Source: CAZLIC01 sp964559535
Lineage (GTDB): Bacteria; Pseudomonadota; Alphaproteobacteria; Rhodobacterales; Rhodobacteraceae
Assembly: GCA_964559535.1 (NCBI GenBank)
Contig: CAZLIC010000046.1
Coordinates: 1-32,349, forward strand
Reading direction: 5' to 3'
DNA: 32,349 nucleotides
A model generated the notes under the pieces. That model saw only the letters and a program-made list of their open reading frames with translations. It searched no databases and was not told the DNA's origin. A program made the translations under genes and the position numbers. The stretch's first letter is position 1, and each line of letters opens with the position of its first letter. This document shows, piece after piece, positions 21,158 through 29,240 of this stretch.

Positions 21158-22408
21158 TCAGTACAGAACGATGTCGCCCTGCTCCAGCGCAGGCGCGCTG
21201 TCCAGGGCCACGATCGACACGTCGCCCCCCGTCAGCACCCCGTTCGCATCCCAGATCAGGTCGCCCGACACGGTATTGTAGATGAACTGACCATCGGTGC
21301 CCGTGGCCGCATCAACCGACAGAACCGGCGCCCCGGACACCACAATGCCATAGACACTGGCCTTGATGCGCAGCACGTCCGTGCCCGATTCGAAATCGCG
21401 CACGATGTCCACCGCCAGGTCATCGGCGGCGAACAGGAAGGTGTCCTCGCCGGTGCCGCCCGTCAGGTCGTCCGTCCCTGCGCCGCCGGACACAAGGTCG
21501 TCTCCGTCGCCGCCGTCAAGGCTGTCGTCGCCGCTGTCACCCGACATGCGGTCATTGCCGCCGCCGCCATGCAGCGTGTCATTGCCGCGATAGCCCGCCA
21601 GCGTGTCGCGCAGGTCCCCGCCCGTCAGGTTGTCCCAGCCAATGCCGCCGTACAGCGCAAACCGCTCGAACCCCGAAATCACCGAGCCGAAACCATCACT
21701 GATCCCGCCCACCGTGGTGAAGGTGAAGCCCGCAACGTTGCCGCCCACATACAGCGTGTCGGTGCCCGCGCCGCCTTCCAGAAAGTTCTCGGCGCCCACC
21801 GAATACACCACGTTGTCGTTGCCCGCCCCGGCATCCACGGTATTGGCGCCGGAATAGACCTGGATCTGGTCCTTGAACCGCCCGCCCGTCACCGTGTCGT
21901 CGGCCTGGCCGCCGTACACCGTGATCCGTTCCACCGAGGTCAGGGTGACCGTGACAGGGCCCTGCACCAGCGCCCCGGACCCGCTGCTGATGTCCACCGA
22001 CAGCGCATCGGCGTAGAACGAGTTGTAGTAGCTGAAATGGTCCAGCCCGCGGCCGCCATGGAACAGCCCGCTGTCGGCCACCCCCCAGTAGATGAAATCG
22101 TTTCCATCGCCACCCCAGGCCGAATCGTTCCCGAAGCTGGCGTTCAGCATCGTGTCGTCGCCCGCACCGCCGTACATCCGGTCGTGGCCATAGTCGCCCC
22201 AGATCACGTCGTCGCCGTCTTCGCCGAACAGCCGGTCGCCGCCATAACCGCCGAACAGCGAATCGGCGCCGTCGCCGCCGTAGACCAAGTCGTTGCCGTC
22301 GCTGGCATAAACCGTGTCATTGCCGCCCTCGGCATGAATTTCCTCGTGCCGAGTCGAGGCATTGAATTCCTCGGGATCGTCATCGCCTTGCAGCAGGACC
22401 AGCGGCAT
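21158..22408 (-). CDS. RTX (hemolysin-type calcium-binding) repeat protein, type I secreted
   Basis: The 416-residue acidic, Gly/Asp-rich protein carries many GGxGxDxLx nonapeptides in at least two blocks (about 26-105, EGGNDTVYASDGNDLVYGGDGADSLFG and onward, and about 265-325, GYRGNDTLHGGGGNDRMSGDSGDDSLDGG). These bind Ca2+ and fold into a parallel beta-roll outside the cell. Between them is a less regular region (about 110-260). The C terminus (TFLFAADDLAVDIVRDFESGTDVLRI...GDIVLY) resembles the uncleaved type I secretion signal of RTX proteins; no N-terminal signal peptide is present. No secretion ABC transporter or membrane fusion gene is nearby. No enzymatic domain was recognised, so it may be a surface-layer or adhesive protein. 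Confidence 0.9.
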   Translation of the reverse strand: MPLVLLQGDDDPEEFNASTRHEEIHAEGGNDTVYASDGNDLVYGGDGADSLFGGYGGDRLFGEDGDDVIWGDYGHDRMYGGAGDDTMLNASFGNDSAWGGDGNDFIYWGVADSGLFHGGRGLDHFSYYNSFYADALSVDISSGSGALVQGPVTVTLTSVERITVYGGQADDTVTGGRFKDQIQVYSGANTVDAGAGNDNVVYSVGAENFLEGGAGTDTLYVGGNVAGFTFTTVGGISDGFGSVISGFERFALYGGIGWDNLTGGDLRDTLAGYRGNDTLHGGGGNDRMSGDSGDDSLDGGDGDDLVSGGAGTDDLTGGTGEDTFLFAADDLAVDIVRDFESGTDVLRIKASVYGIVVSGAPVLSVDAATGTDGQFIYNTVSGDLIWDANGVLTGGDVSIVALDSAPALEQGDIVLY

Positions 22409-22501
22409 TTCGAACCTGTGTTCTGATTGTTGCGGAAATTACAAGCATTTCGACGGCACTCTGCCCGGTTTCTGAACACTCTGGCAAGGCAGAAGGTGAC
22501 G

Positions 22502-23053
22502 TCAGGTCAACTTTGAAATCCGGTCGGCCAAAGTCAGTTCGCCATCCTGCTCGACGCTGCAAAGAATGCCGCGCAACCGCAATTCCCTGTGGCCGGGCGC
22601 CGTGATCCAGTCCTTGGCGGCCTCGCCATAGCGCACCTTCCACTTCACGCAGGCGTCGTTCCACACCGACGACACGCGCAGCACCGCCGTTCCGGCCTGC
22701 AACAGCGTGCCTTCGGGCAGGTTCTCCTCGGTGGTCAGCAGGTCGGCCACGATGGGGTCGCCGGGGTGGGGGGTGCCGGTGCGGTCGGTCCACACCAGGT
22801 CCATCACCCGCTGCGGCAGGATCGAGACCTGGATCGACGGGTCGGGGCTGCCGTCGGGCAGGCGCATCCACGGCGCTGTCAGCCAGCGCTCACCGGGGAT
22901 GCCGCGGTCGCTTGTCATCACGATGCGGTCGGGAAAGGCGCGCTGGCCATAACCCGGACGCAGGCACAGGCCGGTGACCGGCGCGTGGTCCCGCGGTGCC
23001 GCCAGCACATGCGGCAAGGCCGCCATCAGGTCCTCGGTCGTTACGTGGGGCAT
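22502..23053 (-). CDS. MOSC domain-containing protein
   Basis: The 183-residue protein fits the MOSC family (molybdenum cofactor sulfurase C-terminal type): an N-terminal VTGLCLRPGYGQRAFPDRIVMTSDRGIPGERWL strand set, QVSILPQRVMDLV, GDPIVADLLTTEENLPEGTLLQAGTAVLRVSS, and the Cys-containing VWNDACVKWKVRYG, where the conserved Cys of MOSC proteins is placed. Relatives bind or reduce via molybdenum cofactor or act on N-hydroxylated substrates; the activity here is unknown. It is the last gene of an overlapping operon: its start lies 13 nt inside the glycosyltransferase gene. Confidence 0.85.
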   Translation of the reverse strand: MPHVTTEDLMAALPHVLAAPRDHAPVTGLCLRPGYGQRAFPDRIVMTSDRGIPGERWLTAPWMRLPDGSPDPSIQVSILPQRVMDLVWTDRTGTPHPGDPIVADLLTTEENLPEGTLLQAGTAVLRVSSVWNDACVKWKVRYGEAAKDWITAPGHRELRLRGILCSVEQDGELTLADRISKLT

Positions 23054-23961
23054 GTCTGCGGTTCCCGTCTTGGCAGGTCGTTGATCTTGTCGCGCAGGCG
23101 CAGGTCAACCTCGATCAGCGCCCCCGCTTCGCGCAGCGCGGCGCGCACCCCGGCATTGGGCGACTGCACCCGCGCATAAAAGGCCGCGCGCTGTTCGCCC
23201 GTGGCCTGCGTCAGCCACGCGGCCAGCGGCAGGTTGTACTGGTACGCACCGCGCGACAGCCGGAAATCCAGCTTGTCCAGCCAGCGTTCCGGGCTCTCGG
23301 CATGAAAGTGCAACAGCGCGATGTCGGGGTGATGCGCAAAGCCGGGCAGGCGCACGCCGCCGACAAAGGCGCCATGCAGCCGCGGGTCCAGCCCCTCCAC
23401 CCCGGTGCGGAAAAAGCATTTGCCCACATAGTGGCTCAGCACACCCGCCTTCATCGCATCCGCGTAGGGGCCAAAGGCCGCGTCCTTCAGATGTCCCCGC
23501 GCCTCGCCCCGGATCGGCGCGCGGAAGGCGCGGGCGGTAAAGATGTCGTCGGGAAGGCCGGGGTCGTGCAGCGCCTCCCAGGGGCACATCCGCAGCTCGA
23601 TCTGGTCGGGGTGGGTCTCGGCCAGCACCTCGCCCACCGGACGGCGCGGCAAAAGGTATTCGTCCACGTCGATGTGCCCCAGCCAGGGCAGCTTGGTGCG
23701 CCGGTAGGCCATCTTCATGTTGCGGCCCTGCCGGTTCTGGTGCCGGTCGGGGCGCTGGCCCATGCGTGCCCAATGCGCCTCGTCGCAAGGAATGCAGCGC
23801 ACCCGCGGCAGGCCCGAAACGTGCTCCATCACGCCGTCGGACGGGTCATCGAAGAACAGCCACAGTTCCGATGCGCCCAGCGACAGGTGATGCGCCACGA
23901 AGGCGCGCACCTGATCGGCCGTGGCCTTCACCGTGGTGGCCAGCCCCCAGGCGTCGCTCAC
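23041..23961 (-). CDS. Glycosyltransferase family 2-type protein
   Basis: The 306-residue protein resembles the Glyco_tranf_2_4 group: ATTVKATADQVRAFVAHHLSLGASELWLFFDDPSDG at the N terminus, the metal-binding WLGHIDVDEYLLPRRP (DxD-like Asp-Val-Asp at about 98-100), and a later HHPDIALLHFHAESPERWLDKL block. Such enzymes transfer sugars to cell-surface glycans; substrate unknown. No membrane segment is evident. Its start overlaps the stop of the lytic transglycosylase gene by four bases (ATGA), and its end overlaps the MOSC gene by 13 nt. Confidence 0.85.
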   Translation of the reverse strand: MSDAWGLATTVKATADQVRAFVAHHLSLGASELWLFFDDPSDGVMEHVSGLPRVRCIPCDEAHWARMGQRPDRHQNRQGRNMKMAYRRTKLPWLGHIDVDEYLLPRRPVGEVLAETHPDQIELRMCPWEALHDPGLPDDIFTARAFRAPIRGEARGHLKDAAFGPYADAMKAGVLSHYVGKCFFRTGVEGLDPRLHGAFVGGVRLPGFAHHPDIALLHFHAESPERWLDKLDFRLSRGAYQYNLPLAAWLTQATGEQRAAFYARVQSPNAGVRAALREAGALIEVDLRLRDKINDLPRREPQTCPT

Positions 23962-25124
23962 AGCGCGTCCAGCAGGGCGCGGGTGGGCCAGGCGTCGGCC
24001 GGCAGGCCCAGCCGCGCCTGTTCCTTCTGCACGGCGCTGCGGGTGGCGGCGCCCAGGATGCCGTCGATCTTGCCCACGTCATGCCCGCGCGCCGCCAGCT
24101 TCTTCTGCAACGCCACCATCTGCTCGGCCGAAAGGGCCGGGTCGGGCTTGCCGGGGTTGAACACGGGCGCGCCTTCCAGGCGGGTGGCAAAATAGGCGGC
24201 GGTGGTGACGTAGACGAAGCTCTTGTTCCACTCGAACAGCACGCGATAGTTCGGCCAGGCGATGAACGCCGGGCCCTTGCGCCCCTCGGGCAACAGGATG
24301 CTGCCCCCCAGCCCCCCCGGCAGCGCCCCGCCGCGCGCCTGCACGCCCATCTGCGCCCAGTCCGCCCCGGATTTCACCGTGTCCAGCCCGGTCAGCGCCC
24401 AGTCGAACTCTGCGGGCATCACCACCTCGGTCAGCCAGGGCTCACCCGCGCGCCAGCCGTGGTGCTGCAACAGGCGCGCCCCCGACAGCAGCGCATCCGG
24501 CACGCTTGTCTTCAGCGTCACCCGCCCGTCGCCGTCGCCATCCACCCCGCGTTCCAGAATGTCGCCGGGCAGCATCTGCACCATCCCGATCTCGCCCGCC
24601 CAGGCACCCGTCGTCTTGGCCGGGTCGAACTGGCCGCGCTGCCACAACTGCGCCGCCGCCAGGATCTGCGGCTGGAACAGCGCAGGGCGGCGGCAGTCGT
24701 GCCCCAGCGTGACCAGCGCGTTCAGCGTGTTGAAGTCGCCCTGCACCTTGCCGAAATCCGTCTCGAAGGCCCAGAACGCCAGAAGGATGCCGCGCGACAC
24801 GCCGAATTCGCGCTCGGCCCGGTCGAACACCTTGTCATGGGTCTTGCCGTTCGCCGCGCCGTTCTTGATGCGGCCCTCGCTGATCAGGCTGCGCGCAAAT
24901 TCGGTAAAGCTCTTGCGGAACACCCCTTGCGACCGGTCGGCCTTCAGCACCTTGCTGTCCTGCCGGGCCGTCGCGAAAAACTGCTCGGCCTCGCCCGCCG
25001 ACAGGCCTACCGCCTGAACCTCGGCCTTCATCGCCGACAGGAACGCGCCGAAGTCGCCACCGCAGGGGGCGGCCATCGCGGGCACAGGCAGGGTCAGAAG
25101 CAGGGCAAGCGACACGGCACGCAT
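23958..25124 (-). CDS. Lytic murein transglycosylase with peptidoglycan-binding domain (MltB-like)
   Basis: The 388-residue periplasmic enzyme has a signal peptide (MRAVSLALLLTLPVPAMA), an SLT_2/MltB catalytic domain (about 25-310) with GILLAFWAFETDFGKVQGDFNTLNALVTLGHDCRR containing the probable catalytic Glu, then AWAGEIGMVQMLPGDIL, WAQMGVQARGG and FIAWPNYRVLFEWNKSFVY. A C-terminal PG_binding_1 domain (about 325-388) follows: LQKKLAARGHDVGKIDGILGAATRSAVQ. It is the first gene of a three-gene overlapping operon with a glycosyltransferase and a MOSC protein. Confidence 0.93.
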   Translation of the reverse strand: MRAVSLALLLTLPVPAMAAPCGGDFGAFLSAMKAEVQAVGLSAGEAEQFFATARQDSKVLKADRSQGVFRKSFTEFARSLISEGRIKNGAANGKTHDKVFDRAEREFGVSRGILLAFWAFETDFGKVQGDFNTLNALVTLGHDCRRPALFQPQILAAAQLWQRGQFDPAKTTGAWAGEIGMVQMLPGDILERGVDGDGDGRVTLKTSVPDALLSGARLLQHHGWRAGEPWLTEVVMPAEFDWALTGLDTVKSGADWAQMGVQARGGALPGGLGGSILLPEGRKGPAFIAWPNYRVLFEWNKSFVYVTTAAYFATRLEGAPVFNPGKPDPALSAEQMVALQKKLAARGHDVGKIDGILGAATRSAVQKEQARLGLPADAWPTRALLDAL

Positions 25125-25169
25125 GAAACAGCTCCGGCTGGGCAGGCACAGGTTAACAGCGATGCGGCC

Positions 25170-26078
25170 CTACAGAACAAGCCCCCACAAGAGAAGCCCC
25201 CCCAGCATCAGCCCCCAGGCCCGCCACAGCGCCGAAACCGCATCGTCCACCTCGCCCGGCCCGATGTCGCGCCGTCCCTCGGGCCAGACCCAGGGGAAAT
25301 CCCGCCGCTGCCCGTGATAGCTGCGCGGACCCGACAGCGCCACGTCCAGTACCACCGCCATCGCCGCCTCGGGCCAGCCAGCATTGGGGCTGCGGTGCAA
25401 CGGCGCGTCGCGCATCACCGGGCGGGCATCGAACACGCCATGCGCCCCGGCGATCAGCACCGCCGTCAGCCGCGCCGGGATCCAGTTCAGCACATCGTCC
25501 AGCCGCGCCGCCGCCCAGCCAAAGGCTTCGTGCCGCGGGGTGCGGTGGCCGATCATGCTGTCGGCCGTGTTCACCACCTTGTAGATCAGCATGCCAGGCA
25601 ACCCGCCGATGATGAACCAGAAGGCCGGGGCCACAACGCCGTCCGACAGGTTCTCGGCCGCGCTCTCGATCGCGGCGCGCGCCACGTCGGGCTCGTCCAT
25701 CGCCGCGGTGTCGCGCCCGACGATCCGCGCCACCGACCGCCGCCCCTCGGCCAACGACAGGCGCAGCGCATCGGCCACATCGCGCACATGGTCGGCCAGC
25801 GACCGCTGCGCCAGCAGAATGGCCGCCGCCACAATCTCCAGCACGCCGAAGTCGGGGAAGGACGAAATCGCCCAGCCCAGCACGAGCGCACCCGCCACCA
25901 GCACCGCCACCGCCAGCACGCCTTTGGCACGCCGGTCGTCGCCGCGGTTCAGCCGGTCATCCAGCCAGCCCACCGCCCGGCCCATCAGCACCGCAGGGTG
26001 CGGCCAGCGGTCCCACAGCCAGCGCGGTTCGCCCAGCACCGCGTCCAACAGCATCGCAAGGATCAGCATCCAGATCAC
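25170..26078 (-). CDS. cbiB: Adenosylcobinamide-phosphate synthase (CbiB/CobD)
   Basis: This membrane enzyme attaches the aminopropanol (phosphate) arm to adenosylcobyric acid in cobalamin synthesis. The 302-residue protein shows the family start LLDAVLGEPRWLWDRWPHPAVLMGRAVGWLD, the helix region LAVAVLVAGALVLGW, the conserved ARAAIESAAENLSDGVVAPAFWFIIGGLPGMLIYKVVNTADSMIGHR block, and LDDVLNWIPARLTAVLI, with several transmembrane helices. Its start overlaps the stop of the upstream decarboxylase gene by four bases (ATGA), so the two steps of arm synthesis and attachment are coupled. Confidence 0.94.
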   Translation of the reverse strand: MIWMLILAMLLDAVLGEPRWLWDRWPHPAVLMGRAVGWLDDRLNRGDDRRAKGVLAVAVLVAGALVLGWAISSFPDFGVLEIVAAAILLAQRSLADHVRDVADALRLSLAEGRRSVARIVGRDTAAMDEPDVARAAIESAAENLSDGVVAPAFWFIIGGLPGMLIYKVVNTADSMIGHRTPRHEAFGWAAARLDDVLNWIPARLTAVLIAGAHGVFDARPVMRDAPLHRSPNAGWPEAAMAVVLDVALSGPRSYHGQRRDFPWVWPEGRRDIGPGEVDDAVSALWRAWGLMLGGLLLWGLVL

Positions 26079-27046
26079 AGCGCCGCCTCCACCCGCTTCC
26101 AGTCGCCGGGCGCCGGCAGGCCCAGCCGCAGCCAGCGGGTGCTGTAGGGAAACACCCGCGTCCAGATGCGCGCCTGTGCCAGCCGGTCCTGCCAGGCCGC
26201 GGCATCGCCCACGTCATACAGTCGGAACAGGTCGCAGCCCCCCACAACCACCGCCCCCCGCGCCCGCATCAGCCTGTCCAGACGTGCCGCATCGGCCGCC
26301 AGCCGGGCACGGTTGGCCTGCGCCCAGGCCGGGTCGCGCAGCGCCGCAGCGCCCACGGCCAGCGCAGGGCCGCCCACCGGCCACGGCCCCAGCGCCTGCG
26401 CCAGCCGGGCCAGCACCGTCGCGTCGCCGATGGCGAAGCCCAGCCGCAGCCCGGCCAGCCCCCAGAACTTGCCGAAGCTTTTCAGCACCACCACCCCCGG
26501 CCGGTCGGCCAGCGCCATCAGGCTGCGGTCCGGCATCACGTCGCAAAAGGATTCGTCAATCACCAGAAGCCCGCCGTCACGCAGACCTTCGGTGGCCGAC
26601 GTCGCCGACCACACACGCCCGTCGGGATTGTTCGGATGCACCACCACCCGGGCATCGCAGGCACCTTCCACCACCGCCCAGCCCGCCGCGGCAAAGGCGC
26701 GGCCATGTTCGTTGTAGGTCGGCCCCGGAATGGCCACTTGACCCGGCGCACGGGTCATCGGCAACCGTGCGATCAGGGCCGAGGCGCCGGGGGCCGCCAG
26801 AACCGCCGCGCCAGCCGGAACACCCCAGACGTCACGCGCTGCGTCTTCCAGCGCCGATTGCGCCGCTCGGTCGGGCAAGGCGGTCCAGGCATCGGCCGGG
26901 AACACGGGCAACGTGTAGGGCAAGGGATTGATTCCCGTAGAAAGATCAATCCAGTCGGCGCGCGCGCCGCCCCACCGGGCCGCCGCCGCGTCAACCCCAC
27001 CGCCGTGATCCGGCACCCCCCCGATTCTCTCGCCCGCCCCGTCCAT
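26075..27046 (-). CDS. cobC: Threonine-phosphate decarboxylase (CobC/CobD type)
   Basis: This PLP enzyme makes (R)-1-amino-2-propanol phosphate, the linker used by the next gene product. The 323-residue protein shows DHGGGVDAAAARWGG and WIDLSTGINPLPY at the N terminus, HPNNPDGRV (Asn139/140), DESFCD with Asp164, and Lys193 in LKSFGKFWGLAGLRLGFAIG as the PLP-binding lysine. The ATG at 27046 is used because the family motif starts right after it; the open frame runs on to 27217. No cobalamin riboswitch was recognised upstream. Gene naming differs between species (cobC in alphaproteobacteria). Confidence 0.92.
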   Translation of the reverse strand: MDGAGERIGGVPDHGGGVDAAAARWGGARADWIDLSTGINPLPYTLPVFPADAWTALPDRAAQSALEDAARDVWGVPAGAAVLAAPGASALIARLPMTRAPGQVAIPGPTYNEHGRAFAAAGWAVVEGACDARVVVHPNNPDGRVWSATSATEGLRDGGLLVIDESFCDVMPDRSLMALADRPGVVVLKSFGKFWGLAGLRLGFAIGDATVLARLAQALGPWPVGGPALAVGAAALRDPAWAQANRARLAADAARLDRLMRARGAVVVGGCDLFRLYDVGDAAAWQDRLAQARIWTRVFPYSTRWLRLGLPAPGDWKRVEAAL

Positions 27047-27242
27047 GCCGCCCCACCCTGCCGCGGCGCGACAGAACCGCATCCTGCGCCGCCTGTCCAC
27101 CGCATGCCGCAGTGCGGCGTGTTGCCCGGTGGGCACGCCACCATGCCCTGCCACGACAAATCCTTGGAAAACCGAAGCCTTTCCACGTTTTGGCTTGAAA
27201 ATGCCGGATTGCCGCACACCCTTTCCTTAACGGAGGTCCGCC
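27047..27242. other. Divergent intergenic region between cobC and a small orphan gene
   Basis: This 196-nt region must hold promoters for both directions. GGAGG lies seven bases before the plus-strand ATG at 27243. The AT-richer part (27170-27235) is the likely promoter zone. I looked for a cobalamin riboswitch and its B12 box and did not find one. Confidence 0.4.
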
Positions 27243-27593
27243 ATGCTGGAATACCTGCCCAAGGACGTACGCGAAGGATTGGAGACCGCCCGCCTGCGGG
27301 AAGCACGGCGCCGGTCGCGCCTGCGGGTGCAGGTGGGTGAAGCGGTGTTTCCCGTTCTGCGGCTGTGGGAAGACGGCATCGTGCTGGACGCGGCCCTGAC
27401 GCCGCATTTGCGCGGACGCGTCGATGTGTATGACGGCGCCCGCCACCTGTGCCAGGCGCTGATCGTCGCCTCGACGGTAGAGAATGGCGAACTGGTCTGC
27501 GACTTCAAGCGTTCGACCGCCGTCACCGACAAGGCCCCGCGCGACTTCTGGGTGGACGAGAACGCCCCCGCGGGCCTGCTCCCGCGCCGCTGA
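27243..27593 (+). CDS. Small conserved protein of unknown function, PilZ-like at best
   Basis: The 116-residue soluble protein begins with an acidic/basic helix (LEYLPKDVREGLETARLREA) and continues with a beta-rich domain (RRRSRLRVQVGEAVFPVLRLWEDGIVLDAA...LRGRVDVYDGARHLCQALIVASTVENGELVCDFKRST). The RRRSRLRV start and barrel-like strand pattern recall PilZ domains, but the second c-di-GMP motif (D/NxSxxG) is not clear, so binding of c-di-GMP is unproven. The start has a good Shine-Dalgarno. It stands alone between divergent cobC and convergent ilvE. Confidence 0.72.
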   Translation: MLEYLPKDVREGLETARLREARRRSRLRVQVGEAVFPVLRLWEDGIVLDAALTPHLRGRVDVYDGARHLCQALIVASTVENGELVCDFKRSTAVTDKAPRDFWVDENAPAGLLPRR

Positions 27594-27678
27594 GGGCCGT
27601 CGGCGGATTGCGGCAACGCGCCCGCATTCCTTAACGCCGCGTGAATCGCCGCCTGCAAGCCATTGAAATTGCTTGACC

Positions 27679-27711
27679 GGCGGTGGCGTCCCACCGTGGG
27701 ACGCCACCGCC
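27679..27711. terminator. 15-bp perfect hairpin between convergent genes
   Basis: ggcggtggcgtccca (27679-27693), loop ccg, tgggacgccaccgcc (27697-27711): a perfect 15-bp GC-rich stem between the orphan gene (plus) and ilvE (minus). It is probably a bidirectional terminator, although no T run follows. Confidence 0.65.
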
Positions 27712-27722
27712 AGGCCGGGCCG

Positions 27723-28589
27723 TCAGGCGCGCACCAGCTTTTCGTATTCGGTCGACACGCGCCGCGTCAGCTCGCCCACCTCGAAGTTGTAGGTGCCGAT
27801 CTGCCCCACCGGCGTAACCTCGGCCGCGGTGCCGGTCAGCCAGCACTGCTGGAAGGATTCCAGCTCCTCGGGCATGATGTGCCGTTCGTGCACCTTGATC
27901 TGCATGTCCTTCAGCATGCCGATCACGGTCTGCCGGGTGATGCCGTTCAGGAAGGCGTCCGCCAGCGGCGTATGCACCTCGCCATCCTTCACGAAAAAGA
28001 TGTTGGCCCCGGTCGCCTCGGCCACATAGCCGCGGTAGTCGAACATCATCGCGTCGCTGCACCCCTTCGCCTCGGCGGCGTGCTTCGACATGGTGCAGAT
28101 CATGTACAGGCCCGAAGCCTTGGCCGACGACGGGATGGTTTCCGGGCTGGGCCGCTTCCATTTGGAAATGTCCAGCTTGGCGCCCTTCATCTTGGCGTCG
28201 CCATAGTAGTTGCCCCACTCCCAGCCCGCCACGGCCATCCGCACCGGGTTGCGCCGGGCCGAAACCCCCATGTCCTCGCCCGACCCCCGCCAGGCCACCG
28301 CGCGCACATAGGCATCAGTCCAGCCGTTGGCCTTCAGCATCGCCTCCTTGGCGGCGTCGATCTCCTCGGCGCTGTAGGGGATCGGCATGTCCAGAAGCTC
28401 GCCCGACTTCAACAGCCGCAGCGAGTGTTCATGGCCCTTGAAGATCTTGCCCGAATAGCACCGCTCCCCCTCGAACACCGACGAAGCGTAGTGCAGCGCA
28501 TGGGTCAGGACATGCACCTTGGCATCCCGCCACGGCACCAGCGCGCCATCCATCCAGATCCATCCGTCACGATCATCATAGCTGGCCAT
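27723..28589 (-). CDS. ilvE: Branched-chain amino acid aminotransferase
   Basis: IlvE interconverts Leu, Ile and Val with their 2-oxo acids using PLP (fold type IV). The 288-residue protein shows WMDGALVPWRDAKVHVLTHALHYASSVFEGER, Arg58, the PLP lysine Lys157 in IPSSAKASGLYM, Glu191 in GYVAEATGANIFFV, NGITRQTVI and the glycine loop near TGTAAEVTPVGQIG. The ATG at 28589 gives the normal length; the frame is open to 28652 but the extension is not conserved. The gene is divergent from the MarR gene, with 152 nt between starts. Confidence 0.94.
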   Translation of the reverse strand: MASYDDRDGWIWMDGALVPWRDAKVHVLTHALHYASSVFEGERCYSGKIFKGHEHSLRLLKSGELLDMPIPYSAEEIDAAKEAMLKANGWTDAYVRAVAWRGSGEDMGVSARRNPVRMAVAGWEWGNYYGDAKMKGAKLDISKWKRPSPETIPSSAKASGLYMICTMSKHAAEAKGCSDAMMFDYRGYVAEATGANIFFVKDGEVHTPLADAFLNGITRQTVIGMLKDMQIKVHERHIMPEELESFQQCWLTGTAAEVTPVGQIGTYNFEVGELTRRVSTEYEKLVRA

Positions 28590-28599
28590 CGGCGCCCCC

Positions 28600-28707
28600 G
28601 TATTCCGATTGTATTCCGATTGTTGCGCGCGAAAGGTCCGATGTGGACACAATGTTGCGCATTTTGCCGTGGCGGCGTAGCAGTCTGACCTTGGAATGTC
28701 AACAAGG
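28600..28707. promoter_or_regulatory. Repeated sequence elements in the ilvE-marR divergent promoter
   Basis: Three repeat types sit in this 152-nt gap. GTATTCCGATT occurs twice in tandem (28600-28610 and 28611-28621). TGTTGCGC occurs at 28621-28628 and 28653-28660, 32 bases apart (about three helical turns). CCTTG(N9)CAAGG forms an inverted repeat at 28689-28707, near the start of the MarR gene. Any of these could be operators for the adjacent MarR protein; that is inference from position. Confidence 0.4.
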
Positions 28708-28741
28708 CTGACATAAAGTGATTGCGGGGAGGATCGGCAGC

Positions 28742-29236
28742 ATGGCAGAGACGACCGGCGGCGAAGGCCTGCTGTTCCTGACGGACGAGCAGTTGCGCAA
28801 GGGCATCGAGGCGATGTTCTTTGCCTACCGCGCCTTTACCGCGGACCCCGACCGCATCCTGGAAGGCATGGACTATGGCCGCGCCCACCACCGCGCCTTG
28901 CACTTCATCCACCGTTCGCCCGGCACCACCGTGTCCAACTTGCTGGCGATCCTGGGGGTGACCAAGCAGAGCCTGAACCGCGTGCTGCGGTCGCTGGTCG
29001 AGGACGGGCTGGTGGAGGCGCGGGTGGGCCGCGACGACCGGCGCGAGCGGCACCTGCACCTGACGGCCAAGGGGGCGGAACTGGAACGCGCCCTGTCGGA
29101 CGCCCAGCGCGCCCGCATGCGCGCGGCCTACCGCGCGGCGGGGCCCGAGGCGGTGAGGGGCTTCCGCACCGTGCTGGAGGCGATGATGGACCCCGAGCTG
29201 CGGCGCAGCTATCACAGCCTGAAGGACGGAGGCTGA
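28742..29236 (+). CDS. petP: MarR-family transcriptional regulator, PetP-like
   Basis: The 164-residue winged helix-turn-helix protein shows ALHFIHRSPGTTVSNLLAILGVTKQSLNRVLRSLVEDGLVEARVGRDDRRERHLHLTAKGAELERAL (about 53-117), the classic MarR DNA-binding core and wing. In Rhodobacter capsulatus a MarR-type gene, petP, precedes the response regulator petR; the same pairing here, with only four bases between the genes, supports the name. The ATG at 28742 follows a GGGGAGG. It may control itself and ilvE through repeats in the shared promoter region. Confidence 0.8.
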   Translation: MAETTGGEGLLFLTDEQLRKGIEAMFFAYRAFTADPDRILEGMDYGRAHHRALHFIHRSPGTTVSNLLAILGVTKQSLNRVLRSLVEDGLVEARVGRDDRRERHLHLTAKGAELERALSDAQRARMRAAYRAAGPEAVRGFRTVLEAMMDPELRRSYHSLKDGG

Positions 29237-29240
29237 CGGC

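Noticed and set aside
20973..21281. UGA read-through or selenocysteine extension of the 18-codon ORF
   Set aside because: The frame is open after the TGA, but long open frames are common here because of high GC, and no selenocysteine insertion structure or conserved extension is visible.
23766..26147. 793-residue open frame on the plus strand
   Set aside because: It runs antisense to the glycosyltransferase, lytic transglycosylase and cbiB genes, is rich in His/Arg/Gln/Pro without any domain, and is a GC-bias shadow.
27047..27242. Cobalamin riboswitch upstream of cobC-cbiB
   Set aside because: The region was read on both strands; no B12 box or the usual conserved core of the riboswitch was found.
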